This document shows positions 13,201 through 25,546 of a stretch of DNA of 64,000 nt, one piece after another. The notes beneath the pieces are model-generated. The model made no database searches. It was not told the DNA's origin and was given only the letters and a program-made list of their open reading frames with translations. The stretch is from Hydrangea macrophylla (taxonomy: Eukaryota > Streptophyta > Magnoliopsida > Cornales > Hydrangeaceae). The DNA lies in the NCBI GenBank assembly GCA_033977485.1, contig CM066991.1, positions 128,049,999-128,113,998 on the forward strand, written 5' to 3'. Within the stretch, counting starts at the first letter, position 1. Every line of letters starts with the position of its first letter. The position numbers were made by a program, and so were the translations under genes.

Positions 13201-14895
13201 CAGAAAGAACTAAATTTGAGACAGCGACGATGGCTGGAATTAATCAAGGATTACGATTGCTCTATTCATTATCATCCGGGGAAAGCAAATGTGGTAGCAG
13301 ATGCTTTGAGCCGAAAATCGTTAGAAAAAATATCGTGTGTGTAGTGTAAAACAATCGATTTTATTCGGGACATGAAGACAGTTCGAGCAGAATTATCAAT
13401 GTAAGAAACAGAAGTATTTGTAGCACGATTTGAAGTTAGGCCGATTTTGGTGGATCGAATTCGAGAATTACAGGCTGCAGATACGAGGCTATTACAGTAT
13501 AGAGATGACGTGATAAATGGAAAGACAAAGGACTTTGTTATTCGAGCTGATGGGGTCTTATGTTACGGGTCACGGATGTGTGTGCCTCGAGATCTAGTGC
13601 TTAGAAAAGAAATTCTAGAGGAAGCTCATAGTTCTGCTTATGCTATGCATCCAGGGAGCACGAAGCTGTATAAGACGATTAAAGAGTTTTATTGGTGGCC
13701 TGCAATGAAAAGAGAAGTACCTGAATTTGTGAGCTGATGTTTGGTATGTCAACAAGTCAAGGCTGAACATCAACGACCAGGAGGCTTATTGCAACCTTTA
13801 CCAATTCCAGAGTGGAAGTGGGAACATGTAACGATGGATTTTGTGCAGGGATTACCTCAGTCACAAAGGGGTAATGACTCTATTTGGGTGATAGTTGATC
13901 GACTGACGAAATCAGCACATTTTTTATCGGTTAGAGCTACTACTACACTTGAGCAATATGCAAGGTTGTATGTAAATGAGATTGTGAGATTACATGGAGC
14001 ACCGGTATCGATTGTATCAGATCGAGATCCAAACTTTACTTCACATTTGTGGGGACACGTGCAAGAGGCTTTAGGCACTAAACTTAAGTTTAGTACAGCT
14101 TTTCACCCGCAGACAGACGGGCAATCAGAGAGAACTATTCAGACATTAGAAGATATGTTAAGAGCTTGTGTGATCGAATTTACGGGTGGCTGGGAAAAAT
14201 ATTTGCCATTAATTGAATTTTCTTACAACAACAACTATTACAGTAGCATTGGGATGGCGCCTTTTGAGGCTCTTTATGGAAGAAAATGCAGAACGCCAGT
14301 ATGCTGGGGGGAACTTGGAGAAAGTAAAGTAGAGAGTAGAGTTTTTGGACCAGAGATCATTCAAGAAACAGTAAGTAAGATTGAGATCATTCGAGAGAAA
14401 CTTAAGGTTTCACAAAGTCGCCAGAAGAGCTATGCAGACACTCGCCGCAGAGAGTTAGAGTTTGCTGTTGGTGATTTAGTTTTCTTAAAGGTTTCTCCGT
14501 GGAAAGGGGTAATGAGATTTGGTAAGAAAGGGAAGTTAGCACCGAGGTATATCGGACCTTATGAAATTCTAGAAAGAATTGGAGATGCTGCATATAAGTT
14601 AAAATTGCCTCAAGAGTTATCGCGACTACATGATGCTTTTCACGTGTCGATGCTAAGGAAGTATGTGAAAGATCCTTCACATGTTCTCACAACACCACCG
14701 GTTGAGCTAGATGAAAATCTAACTTACGAGGAAAAGCCTGTGCAAATACTTGATCGACAAATAAAGCAGCTGAGAAATAAATCGATTCCAATGGTGAAGG
14801 TACTATGGCGGAGTCAAGGTATAGAAGAAATGACTTGGGAAACGGAAGAGAGCATGCAGAAGCAATATCCGCATTTATTTGATCAAGGTACATAA
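10261..14895 (+). pseudogene. Element B gag-pol polyprotein, one frame with four stop codons
   Basis: A single frame of 1545 codons runs from the ATG at 10261 to TAA at 14893. A longer frame opens at 10129, only 20 bases after the primer site, and looks like leader. Domains by codon: retrotransposon gag; two CCHC knuckles at 321-334 and 342-355 ([18 protein letters not shown]); protease Asp at 426 (DSGSTHSF); RT with FIDDIL around 760; RNase H Asp at 909; integrase HHCC; catalytic D1193, D1254, E1290 (exactly 35 residues between the last two); a GPY/F-like region; a chromodomain-like tail. Four in-frame stops lie at 10765 (TGA), 13342 (TAG), 13402 (TAA) and 13735 (TGA). All catalytic residues are otherwise present. 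It is a young element disabled only by point mutations. Confidence 0.93.
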
Positions 14896-14920
14896 ATTTC
14901 GGGAACGAAATTCTTTAACC

Positions 14921-14930
14921 GGGAGAGAGC
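14921..14930 (+). other. Polypurine tract of element B
   Basis: GGGAGAGAGC directly precedes the 3' LTR start TGTGAGACCC. Confidence 0.85.
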
Positions 14931-17504
14931 TGTGAGACCCGAACCCGAAAAGAATATTAAAATAATAAATCATTTACTCTATTAAGCCGAACTGAGTTGT
15001 TTAAAATTTAAATTTCTGTGATTTAATTATTTAAGTTGAATTGTTATTAAATTTTTTTTATGCTGAGCTGTTAATTATTAAATAATTATGCGTTGTGTTA
15101 GAACTGGAAAATTTTATTTTTTGGGGATTTTGAGTTAGGAAATAACTCTTTTTGGGGGTACTAAGATGATATGGGAAAATTTGGGGAAGTTTGAGAACTC
15201 AAGTGCTTGTTTTAGAGAAAGTTGGGGTGTTAAACATAATTTTTAAAAAGTTGAAAAATCAATTGTAAAGGAGATACGTTAGTCCTTTACTGTACAGTTT
15301 TGGGATTACAGAGAAGAGGAAGAGAAGAGAAAGAGAGTAAGAGGGGAAGAAGAAGAAGAAAAAGAAGAAGAGTAGGGGGAAGAAGACATAGAAATTGGGA
15401 AGAAAGGGAGGAAACTTCATCTTCTACACCCTAGGTATGTGAAATTGGTTGAAAGTGTGAATTGGGGTTTTTGAATTCTTTTCTTAGAATCTGAAATTAA
15501 GGGATTAAAGTTGTAAATTTATGTTTAAGAACTTGCTTAAATGCTCTTTGATATGTATATATGGTATGGTATGAAGTTTTTCATGTTAAACTTGAATTTT
15601 GAGCAAATTTGCAAGATGTGTTTTTAGGGTTTGGTAGAAATCCGAAAATTGGAGATTTGTGGGGTTGATTTTGATAGTGAATATGTGTTTTATATGCCTT
15701 GGGTGATATGTATACCATGTATGGCAAGTTTTGCTTGAGTATTGTTAATTTTGCAATTGTTGGGATGTTGAAATTTAAGGGTTTTTAATAAATCCGAAAA
15801 TTGAGTTTTTGTTTGGGTTTTGATTTTGATGTTTTTGGTGTTGAGAGTATGTTATTAATGTCTTGAAACACTCCTAGCTCAAGTCTTGAAAGGATTGAGT
15901 TGGGTTTGAGGTGATAACCACCATGGATGAAATTTGAAGCTTTTGGGTCTTATGGGTTCTTGAAAATTGTTGTTTCAAATCTATATGTGGGTTGATTTTT
16001 GTTGTTAGAATGATGTTTTTAATGTTTTGGATTACTCTTACAACAAGTTTTGAAAGAGTTGAGTAGGGAAGAGTAGGGAAGAGTTGGGAAGAGTATTAGA
16101 GATTAGTGTGTGTTCTTGGTGTAGTGTGTGTTTTTAAAACTCTAGCTTATGGGTCTTGCTTGATTTGTAAAAATTGTTGATTATGAGTTAATATTTAAGC
16201 TTGCTAGATGCTAATAACATTTTTGAGAAGCATATAGAGAATGTTAGTTGTGGGTTTAGAAGAATTGGGTATGATTTGGGTAAACCACCATTGAAGATGT
16301 TCTTGAGCTTTAGAAGCTAAAAATGGGTTCTTGATTTTTATTTGAGGGTTGTGGTGAACAATAATAGATGTGGATTTTTAATGCATTGTGAATATTATTT
16401 TGGGCTATATGCTATTGAAAACTTATGTCTCCAAGAGTTGGTAGAACTTGAAGGCCTCCATGGAAGAGTTGATATTTGTTTACAAACTTGATTTGGGTAG
16501 AGAGATAAAGTTAGAAATTAGGGGTTATTTGGGTGTGATTAGGGAGTTTGGGTTGTTTCAAATTAAAACTTGAACTTCTTAAATTTTATTTATTAAGTAA
16601 ATTGTTTATTTCTACATTTTTATTTATTATAGAAGTTGTTTATTTTTACTTACTAGTTATGAAATTGAAGTTTGGGAAATATGGATGTTTGTCAGTTGGA
16701 AAGCCTAGGTTGTTAATTTTTTTTGTTGTTATTATAAGATTTGTGAATTATTATCTAAATTGAAATTATATTTGCCATGAAATCTAATTTTTAAGATTTC
16801 AGGGATCGAAGTTAGTAGTAGCGGACCCAAGGAGCGAGTAAAAAGGTGACTTTCATTGACTTGCCGAACTTGAGGTGGGTCTTCTAGATATTGCTGTATT
16901 GCAATTTATGTTTATATACATAGCTGGCATGACATGTATGTTGTGCACTTGCATTGCTGAGCTGTTAAACCAAGTAGCTGAAAACTTGGTAATGAGCCAC
17001 GAAAGGCTAAAGCTGTTGGGCCCGGGTGTGTGAGTCACGGCATGTATGAGTTGCATTTTAATATTGCATAAATGCTGTATTTGTGCTGTGTTGGGCTGTT
17101 TATATGCTTAAACTTGCAATTTGTTTTATCTTGTTGTAGTGAGCCGTGGTTTTGCTCACGCCCACATAGATTTTCTGTGCAGGTACCCCTTTAATGAAGC
17201 TGAATTAGGAATTGCACTGCCATGGGTCTGGGGTTGCTATGGGTTGACCACAAGAGTGGTATTTTGTCAGAAAATTTTACAATACCGTTTAGTTGTAACT
17301 TTTGCAGGATGTTGTAAACACTTAACTTTTAAGTTTGGTTGTGTTGAATTAGGTTAATGTATAATACCTTGGATGTGTGAATATTTTAAGTTCTATAATA
17401 AGGTGTTTTTGTATAAATCTGTTAATCACAGGTTAAATTTAATGTTGTTGATTAGTTGAGTTGTACGAGCAGGTACTTCGACCACGGCGGGTCGGGGTCC
17501 CACA
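14931..17504 (+). repeat. 3' LTR of element B
   Basis: Nearly identical to 7544-10093, with a small insertion near 15385. Ends GGGGTCCCACA before the GGCGG duplication. A 759-bp piece of this LTR family recurs inside element A's 5' LTR at 19306-20064. Confidence 0.95.
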
Positions 17505-17509
17505 GGCGG

Positions 17510-18555
17510 TCCCGATCTTGCTCCGTTGGACGCCATAGAACTTGCCCCTTGTTGTCGCTTCTTTGGACAATCCTTAGAAAAGTGTCCTGGCTGCCCACAA
17601 TCAAAGTATTTGCCCCTCATATCCGGAATTGAGATCACAGAGCTAGGCGGTCGTGTTCTGGATTGCGGACAATTCTTGGATATGTGCCCCACTTGCTTAC
17701 AAATGTTACACGTGCTTAGCAAATAACAAACTCCCCCGTGTCGGCGATTACATGTAGGACACAACGGTCGAACTCCCTCAGTAAATGAACTTCCACCTTG
17801 ACTACCCGAACCTGACCCAGGCCCTCGTGAAAATGGTTTCTTGAAGAAACCTTGCCCCTTCCCTTTATCTTCACCTTGTCGCTTTCCTTGTTGACCTTGC
17901 TTATATTTGTTAATATTTCGTTCGGTTATGAGAGCTGCATTCTGGAGTTGAGCCACAGTTCCAAATTCATGAGTATCCACCCTACATTGAATGTTATCCC
18001 TCAACCCTTCTTCAAACTTTCGAGCTTTGTTTCCTCGGTTATCACTGTATCCTTTGCAAATCGCAGCAATTCACTATACTTGGAAATGTATTCATTCACT
18101 GTCATATCCCCCTGTTGGAGATTCATGAATTCCCGACGCTTTTGTGCTTTAGGTGCTCGAGGAAAATATCGTTTGTAAAACTCTTCCACAAACTTATCCC
18201 AAGTGATCGGCCTACCTTGATCAAGTAAACCCACCCACCAATTCTGAGCACCTTCTTTCAGGGTGTCTGTAGAAAATGTAATCTTTTGTTCCTCGGTACA
18301 TTCTATAGCACGAAATATTCGTTCCATATCCGATACCCAATGAATAGCCGTCATCGGATCCGGACCCCCATCAAACATAGTCGGTTTTCTCTTATAGAAT
18401 TGCTCAATCGTAATACGGTCCACCCTGGGTTCAGGATTTGGATTTGCATACCTTTCATTTACTGGTGGTACTCGATCACCAACGGCACTAACGAAATTAG
18501 TTACCAAGTCCACTAAACGATCCATTCTTGCATCAAGTTCTCGGTTTTGGTCCAT
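17510..18555 (-). pseudogene. Element A gag remnant
   Basis: Starts with ATG at 18555 (MDQNRELDARMDRL) and shows the retrotransposon gag core (QNWWVGLLD, FYKRYFPRA, LQQGDMTVNEY). A one-base deletion near 18058 shifts the frame. The reading continues as RDNIQCRV and a basic glycine/lysine-rich stretch with two zinc knuckles. The first is complete (CNICKQVGHISKNC). The second (YFDCGQPGHFSKDC) has Tyr where the first Cys should be. Element B then interrupts the frame, which resumes at 7538 with the protease. Non-functional. Confidence 0.9.
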
Positions 18556-18754
18556 TTTTCACCAAATTCTTGCCTGCCAGTCAGATATGCATGAATACTA
18601 TGCATGCTATTCCATATATCATATGATATAAATGATTCAACAATCATAACATAACATTAATAATCATATGCATACATGTGATGCAACTACATGCTCAATA
18701 TCTACGCGTTACTCTCAAGTCGTCGTCTATCGTCCCAAAGTTTCTAAGCCTATT

Positions 18755-18766
18755 GCTCTGATACCA
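18755..18766 (-). other. Primer binding site of element A
   Basis: Minus strand TGGTATCAGAGC, five bases inside the 5' LTR boundary (LTR end GGGGCGTGACA at 18772). Confidence 0.92.
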
Positions 18767-19062
18767 CTAAATGTCACGCCCCGGATCCACACATGTGAAC
18801 CCAAGACACGTGGCACGCCACCAAGGCCTTCAAACAACAATTTACAAATGAAGAGGAGGGAAAACAAGCACGTTTACACCATTATGTTAGACAAATTAAG
18901 CCCAAGGGCAAAATGATAATTAATAAGGTATAGCAAATTTTATACCAAAAGATAGGTTTTTGAGTCCCGGTTCCAACGCAAAAAACGGTGCGCGAATCCG
19001 AGTTTTCTAGAGAGAGTTATGTCCGTTTCCGTAAAAGTCAACAGTGCAGCAAAATGACTTGC

Positions 19063-19164
19063 GGATCGATCCGCCCCAAAACCGGATCGATCCGGTTTTG
19101 ACAGAACCTCATTTTTGGCCCTCCAGAAGTGCCAGATCGATCCGCTCAAGACCCGGATCGATCC
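19063..19164. repeat. Palindrome quartet (GGATCGATCC) in element A LTR
   Basis: Four copies of the palindrome GGATCGATCC start at 19063, 19084, 19134 (AGATCGATCC) and 19155, giving spacings of 21, 50 and 21 bp. About 290 bp from the U5 end of the LTR. Confidence 0.95.
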
Positions 19165-19305
19165 GGATTCTGCAGCACTCAATTTGACAGCAATTTCACT
19201 AGTTCTGCAGATTCCAAACATTACCAAAACCAATCCAAACTTCATGAAACTTTCCAAAACACTTCAAAACCATTCCAAAAATCTTTCTAAACCATTCCCA
19301 AGATA

Positions 19306-20064
19306 GTGAATATGTGTTTTATATGCCTTGGGTGATATGTATACCATGTATGGCAAGTTTTGCTTGAGTATTGTTGATTTTGCAATTGTTGGGATGTTGA
19401 AATTTAAGGGTTTTTAATAAATCCGAAAATTGAGTTTTTGTTTGGGTTTTGATTTTGATGTTTTTGGTGTTGAGAGTATGTTATTAATGTCTTGAAACAC
19501 TCCTAGCTCAAGTCTTGAAAGGATTGAGTTGGGTTTGAGGTGATAACCACCATGGATGAAATTTGAAGCTTTTGGGTCTTATGGGTTCTTGAAAATTGTT
19601 GTTTCAAATCTATATGTGGGTTGATTTTTGTTGTTAGAATGATGTTTTTAATGTTTTGGATTACTCTTACAACAAGTTTTGAAAGAGTTGAGTAGGGAAG
19701 AGTTGGGAAGAGTATTAGAGATTAGTGTGTGTTCTTGGTGTAGTGTGTGTTTTTAAAACTCTAGCTTATGGGTCTTGCTTGATTTGTAAAAATTGTTGAT
19801 TATGAGTTAATATTTAAGCTTGCTAGATGCTAATAACATTTTTGAGAAGCATATAGAGAATGTTAGTTGTGGGTTTAGAAGAATTGGGTATGATTTGGGT
19901 AAACCACCATTGAAGATGTTCTTGAGCTTTAGAAGCTAAAAATGGGTTCTTGATTTTTATTTGAGGGTTGTGGTGAACAATAATAGATGTGGATTTTTAA
20001 TGCATTGTGAATATTATTTTGGGCTATATGCTATTGAAAACTTATGTCTCCAAGAGTTGGTAGA
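19306..20064 (+). repeat. Element B LTR fragment inside element A LTR
   Basis: This block matches 15675-16446 of the B 3' LTR, minus a small deletion in the GAGTAGGGAA repeat. It has no TG/CA ends and no TSD. The left joint falls at GATA, shared by both parents, and the right joint at GAAC, also shared. It is flanked by two copies of the same A-LTR block. At several positions it shares bases with the 3' rather than the 5' LTR of B. Confidence 0.88.
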
Positions 20065-20328
20065 ACCCAAGACACGTGGCACGCCACCAAGGCCTTCAAA
20101 TAACAATTTACAAATGAAAAGGAGGGAAAACAAGCACGTTTACACCATTATGTTAGACAAATTAAGCCCAAGGGCAAAATGGTAATTAATAAGGTATAGA
20201 AAATTTTATACCAAAAGATAGGTTTTTGAGTCCCGGTTCCAACGCAAAAAACGGTGCGCGAATCCGAGTTTTCTAGAGAGAGTTATGTCCGTTTCCGTAA
20301 AAGTCAACAGTGCAGCAAAAGGACTTGC

Positions 20329-20430
20329 GGATCGATCCGCCCCAAAACCGGATCGATCCGGTTTTGACAGAACCTCATTTTTGGCCCTCCAGAAGTGCCA
20401 GATCGATCCGCTCAAGACCCGGATCGATCC
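20329..20430. repeat. Second palindrome quartet in the duplicated A block
   Basis: Copies at 20329, 20350, 20400 and 20421, again 21/50/21 bp apart. Part of the A-LTR block duplicated around the B fragment. Confidence 0.95.
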
Positions 20431-22372
20431 GGATTCTGCAGCACTCAATTTGACAGCAATTTCACTAGTTCTGCAGATTCCAAACATTACCAAAACCAAT
20501 CCAAACTTCATGAAACTTTCCAAAACACTTCAAAACCATTCCAAAAATCTTTCTAAACCATTCCCAAGATATATTAACATGATTTTAAACATAAAAACAA
20601 GATCCACCATTGCTACCACACTTGAATCTTCTCAATTTTCACAAAACCAACCAAAACACAAGAGTCTTGATCCCAATTCACAACTAACATATCCAAACCA
20701 TAGTAACAAGAGTTTGAAAGCTACCAACATGATTTAAAACCATGAACAAGATGTGCAATGCAATCTCTCCCAAATACTCTCCCAAATCTCTCCCAAATAT
20801 TCCCAATTCCCTCAAGATCAACCAAAACAAGTTTTCTTAAAACAAACTTCCATTCAAACGTATTCCAAACTACATTATCAAGGCAAGAAAGATACCAACA
20901 ACATTTTAAGCTCCGGTTACAAGATTTATACGAGTCTTGGAGCAATTAAGGCAAAACTAACATAATCTACTAAGTTTTAGTACAAATCCAAGTTAGCTAT
21001 TACAACCTACTAGTTTTACTCAAAAACAACTATAGATATAAGCTACTACATTTACAAGCTTCCTCGCCACTACGAACCCCACGTTCATCTTCCCGGATTC
21101 TCGCCGTCGTGCTCACCTACAATGGTTATTCAATAACCACTACAATATATAAGCTATATGCTTAATGAGAGATATCAATCAAGCACACGGATGACATATC
21201 AATGCTTATATTCAACTCAACAAATATAATGATCTCCGGATAAGCAAGTATTTCTTCCGCCACTACCCGCAAGTCCGCGACTCCCCCAATAGTCCACGGC
21301 ACAAGCCAATGACCCACGCCACACACGTGCGGTCTAATGCCGTTGTCGGCAACAAGTGGTCATCACCACAGAACAATCTCATGGCGGATTCATACAAGCT
21401 TTCCTTTGACCCACATAGACAACTAAACATGCTCACATAAACATATCACCATGTTTTTCACAAAATCATAGCTAAACTTGAGTAATTTAAGCTAAATAGG
21501 CATGTTAATAACACCCAAAGAACATAACCATGAATCTCATCCAAAACACAAGATTGAAACCACTCACCTCTTTGCAATTCGCTCCTAGTTAAGAAATTAA
21601 AGCCCAAATCTACTCCGGGTTCAAATCCTACATGAATTCGGCAAATTACGGATTACCGCTCCGAATTGGGTCGCAAGAAATACGACGATTATACTCAATA
21701 AAATCAGTACCAAAACGTAGAACTCACCTCTACGAGTCCAAATCTGGTCTCGGAATTGAAATTGGGTGTCGAACGCGCCGTCAATCGTCGTCGTAGAGCT
21801 CCGGCTAACCCCGTCTCCGTTTTCTCTCTCTCATCGACTCAAAAATGAAGAAGAAGAGATACGATCTCTCCATCTCTACAACTCATGTATATGGTTTACA
21901 ATTTTATTATGAAACCTACTCAACTTTTGATTATTTTCATTTACACCCCTGACTAGTTTTATAACAAACTATTTAGTCCTCTTAACTTAAGTGGGTATTT
22001 GTCTATGTCTTGCGTGGGTCCCATAAGTGGTCCCACATAATTTTATGAAGTTGCTAATTAGCCTACAAATTATATAACGTGTTCATTTCGTCCTCACCCA
22101 GATATTCTAAATGACCACATAATTGGTCCCTAACAATAAACAATAAACAATAAATTCTAAACAACATATAAATATTTCACATATGCCTTAATAAACATTT
22201 AAGCACATAAGGGTGATTCCACATCTTTGTCCCATCACAATGGAACTTTTTCAACTCATGTCCCAATTTGGGACTGCCACATTGGCCAACATTGGGTTCC
22301 CAAACTGGACACCCATAATCAACTAGTGAGTTAAAACTCACTTAAACATGTGTTACTACAGTGTTCTAAAAA

Positions 22373-22560
22373 GCGGGCTAGGCGGCCGCCTAGGCGGCGC
22401 CTAGGCGCTAGGCGGTGCCCGGCCGCCGAGATTTTTGCCTAGTCGTTTGGAAAATCGCACAATGTATTAGGCGGGTGTCTAGGCGCTTCTAGGCGCTTCT
22501 AGGCGGCTAGGCGCTTCTAGGCGGCTAGGCGGTCTAGGCGGCTAGGCGGGCTATGCGGGT
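22373..22560. repeat. hAT left subterminal repeats
   Basis: About ten overlapping copies of CTAGGCGG / CTAGGCGCTT, GC-rich in an AT-rich context. The same motif recurs in inverse orientation at 29920-29995. Subterminal repeats of this kind are transposase binding sites in other hAT elements; that role is inferred here. Confidence 0.85.
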
Positions 22561-22668
22561 AACTAATCAAAAAAAAAAAATCTCATTAAATCTTTTTTTT
22601 TTTCTTCATTAATTCTTTATTGCTTTTTAGTTCTTTGAACTTTTCATTCTCATTTTACATTTCCTACC

Positions 22669-22673
<5 letters not shown>

Positions 22674-22723
<50 letters not shown>

Positions 22724-22810
22724 ACGACCGTGAGAGATCAGATCTCGACGCCGAGATCGACATCGAGAAGACGAAGAAGAAGAAGAAGAAGAAGAAGAAG
22801 AAGAAGGAGG
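22674..22810 (+). repeat. GA and GAA microsatellites in the hAT 5' region
   Basis: About 22 GA repeats, then a run of GAA/AAG units. Simple repeats; the arginine-rich translations are not genes. Confidence 0.9.
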
Positions 22811-22950
22811 AGGAGAAGATCGACTGAGTCACTGACCGAGAGGTATATACACTATCTGCAATTAGGGTTTTTCAAATCTGAAATTAGGGTTTTCAATTGG
22901 GGGTTTTCCTTGCATCTCTGATCTTCTCTCTCTCCACTCTCCAGACTCCT

Positions 22951-22954
<4 letters not shown>

Positions 22955-22984
<30 letters not shown>

Positions 22985-23054
22985 GGCACAGAGTGTGCGA
23001 TCTCGTGTGTGTGCGTGTGTGTGTGTGTGTGTGTGTCAGCACAGAGTGTGCGAT

Positions 23055-23096
<42 letters not shown>

Positions 23097-23330
23097 AGCA
23101 CAGAGTGTGCGATCTCGTGTGTGTGTGTGCGTGTGTGTGCGATCAAGTGTGCGTGTGTGTGTGTGTGTGTGTGCATGAGTGGTTGACTTGTGTCATACTG
23201 TCATGTGTGTGTGCGTGATTCAGTGTGTATGTGAGTCTATGACACTCTGTGCAGACTGTGCGTGAGCCGTGAGTGTGTCTGTGCATGTGCGTGTGTGTGA
23301 GTGTGTCGTGAGTGTTTCTGTGTCTGTGAG
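22955..23330 (+). repeat. GT microsatellite with a repeated interruption
   Basis: Long TG runs interrupted three times by a CAGCACAGAGTGTGCGATCT-like unit (CGGCACAG in the first), then degenerate TG/GTGAG sequence. Minisatellite-like growth of a simple repeat; no coding role. Confidence 0.85.
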
Positions 23331-24489
23331 TGTTAATCCTAATTTATCTTAATTTCATACTTGATACTTCTTATCTTGGCTTATGCAACTAGTTTAGATG
23401 AATTGCTTTGCATCTTCGATTCTTTGTTTGGAGTGAATTGCTTTCCATCTTTGATTGCCACTAAAATTTGCATGCTTAAAGCATGGAATAGATATAAAAT
23501 CCCCCAAAAAAAATTGGCATAAAGGAACATATTACTTTTAAAAAGAAATGGATCTTACAAAAATTATTGAAAGGTGCAGCAATAGAAGATGTTACACAAC
23601 ATCTAATTAATTCTGGCCCTTATGTCTATAAGCAAACAAACACATGCATTGCCTATTTTGTGACGCCCCGCAAAAATAAGCGTATTTCCATTGAAAAATT
23701 AAATAAATCACACTTGATTCTTTAAAATAAAAATACAAAATTTCTTTAAAACTCCCAGCAGGTCCATATTCTCCACGGATCTCCTATATCATCCCTAACC
23801 TTATCTCCCTTCTAGGCTTCGGTTACCGGCACTGCCTGCATCTAAAAACAATACCGGGAAGTATACAATATGACATGAATAATAAAGGCTCAAAAGGATA
23901 ATGACAATCAAATACATAGAACGACATCAAATCAATTGACCAGTCTCACAACCCAACTGCTCACACTACCCAAACGCTCATACCAATAGCATCATACCAG
24001 GTTCCTCTTGATCACATAGCAAGAGACACCTCACCTCACCTCACCCGTCTCCAGTACGTCGGTCCCTGAGGCCTGTTGGACTGTTGGTAGGTGCTCCTTG
24101 CTCATGACCCTTTAGTCCCATAGCACTTAGCAATAAACATATACTCATTGATTCCAAATGAAAACACAACATAACTGCAAAAAGAGTACAAGTAGAGATA
24201 ACAAAGAAATACTCCGGAGAATTTAGAAAGCATATTGTACACAACCCGGTACCTATAAATGATGTTGAGCAACTCCCAAACACTTCTCTTCTTCTTCTTC
24301 TTCTTCTTCTAACTCGAGGTGCATGTATATCTATAATTGTGTATATATATATAAATCTCTCTCTATGTGACTCTCTCAAGCTCTCTATGCTAGAAGTGTA
24401 GAATGTGTGTGTTTGAGAGAGTATGTGAGTGTATAAATAGCCAAGCTTCCACTTGGAGACAATGGCCTAACAATCCACTTATTAACCAC

Positions 24490-24860
24490 TAACTTCTAAT
24501 TAATTGGTAGTTTATAAGGAATATGCAAGATGATGTAAACATACACTAATGCACATATAACTCCACTAATATTAGTGTATAAATAACCAAACATAATGGC
24601 CTAACAACCTAATTATTAACCACTAACTTCTAATTAATTGATAGTTTATAAGGAATATGCAAGATGATGTAAACATACACTAATGCACCTATAACTCCAC
24701 TAATATTAGTGTATAAATAACCAAGCATAATAGCCTAACAACCCACTATCTTCTAATTAATTGGTAGTTTATAAGGAATATGCAAGATGATGTAAACATA
24801 CACTAATGCACCTATAACTCCACTAATATTATAAATAACCAAACATAATGGCCTAACAAT
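24490..24860. repeat. Tandem repeat in the LTR of element E
   Basis: Three units of 134, 123 and about 110 bp starting near 24491, 24625 and 24748, each containing AAGGAATATGCAAGATGATG and ACTCCACTAATATTA. They lie in the U3-side part of the LTR, so they could be enhancer-like repeats (inference). Confidence 0.85.
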
Positions 24861-25310
24861 CTAATTATTAAAAGAGAAAATATTAGATTTAATTTCTGAT
24901 ACACTAAAACTGCTACTGTAATCCTCATTTTCTGCCCAAACGGTGCAGAATCTGAGAAAATTGCATTAGACGAAAAGTGTGCAGAATCGAGTTTTGCTTG
25001 GGACAACGCGGGCAGAACCTTACATTTCCTTCGTTTTCCTAACAAAAATCTGAAAACAAAATTCTGCTACTGTTAAAATTAAAAGAGAAAAATATTAGAT
25101 TTAATTTTAAATATGACTCGAAAAATCTTAACTTCCAACACGAATACCAAATCATTTAATCTCACGCAACTTTTCCCAAAAAAAATATATTTTTAGTTCA
25201 TGACTTATAAAATTGAAAAAATGACCAAAATACCCCTGTGACTAATTTTCGCTAAAATCGCACACGAAGTCTAAATCGTCAATTTAAACATAAAAACACG
25301 GGTTACTACA

Positions 25311-25323
25311 ATCTACCCTCCTT
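25311..25323 (-). other. Polypurine tract of element E
   Basis: Minus strand AAGGAGGGTAGAT directly before the LTR start TGTAGTAACCC. Confidence 0.85.
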
Positions 25324-25534
25324 AATAGAGATTTCGTCCCGAAATCTAGAGATAAAAGCATTTGGTAAATAACTTCATAAATTTCTTAAAATAATGTTTA
25401 AAACAAATCTAGCATATTTTGTTTTATAAAATAACAAAATTTTTTTTTTTTTTTTTTTCAACTTTCTCTGACTCCTCCCAGGCGATGTAGACTATCTAAC
25501 CTTGACTTAGTCCTACATTTCCGGCTGGGGACAG

Positions 25535-25546
25535 GCTCTGATACCA
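25535..25546 (-). other. Primer binding site of element E
   Basis: Minus strand TGGTATCAGAGC, two bases from the 5' LTR end at 25549. Confidence 0.9.

Larger units (their letters stand above)
7544..17504 (+). mobile_element. Complete Ty3/gypsy LTR retrotransposon B (9961 bp)
   Basis: Two LTRs of 2550 and 2574 bp bound a gag-pol region with primer binding site and polypurine tract. TSD GGCGG is present at 7539-7543 and 17505-17509. The insertion splits the gag-protease junction of element A. The LTRs differ by few substitutions and an indel of about 20 bp near the GAAGAA tract, so the insertion is fairly recent. The pol order PR-RT-RH-IN and a chromodomain-like end place it in the chromoviruses. 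Tekay is my best guess from the long LTRs and the C-terminal sequence. Confidence 0.95.

Noticed and set aside
22730..23218. Arginine-rich and Cys-Val repeat proteins
   Set aside because: They translate GAA and GT microsatellites in all frames.
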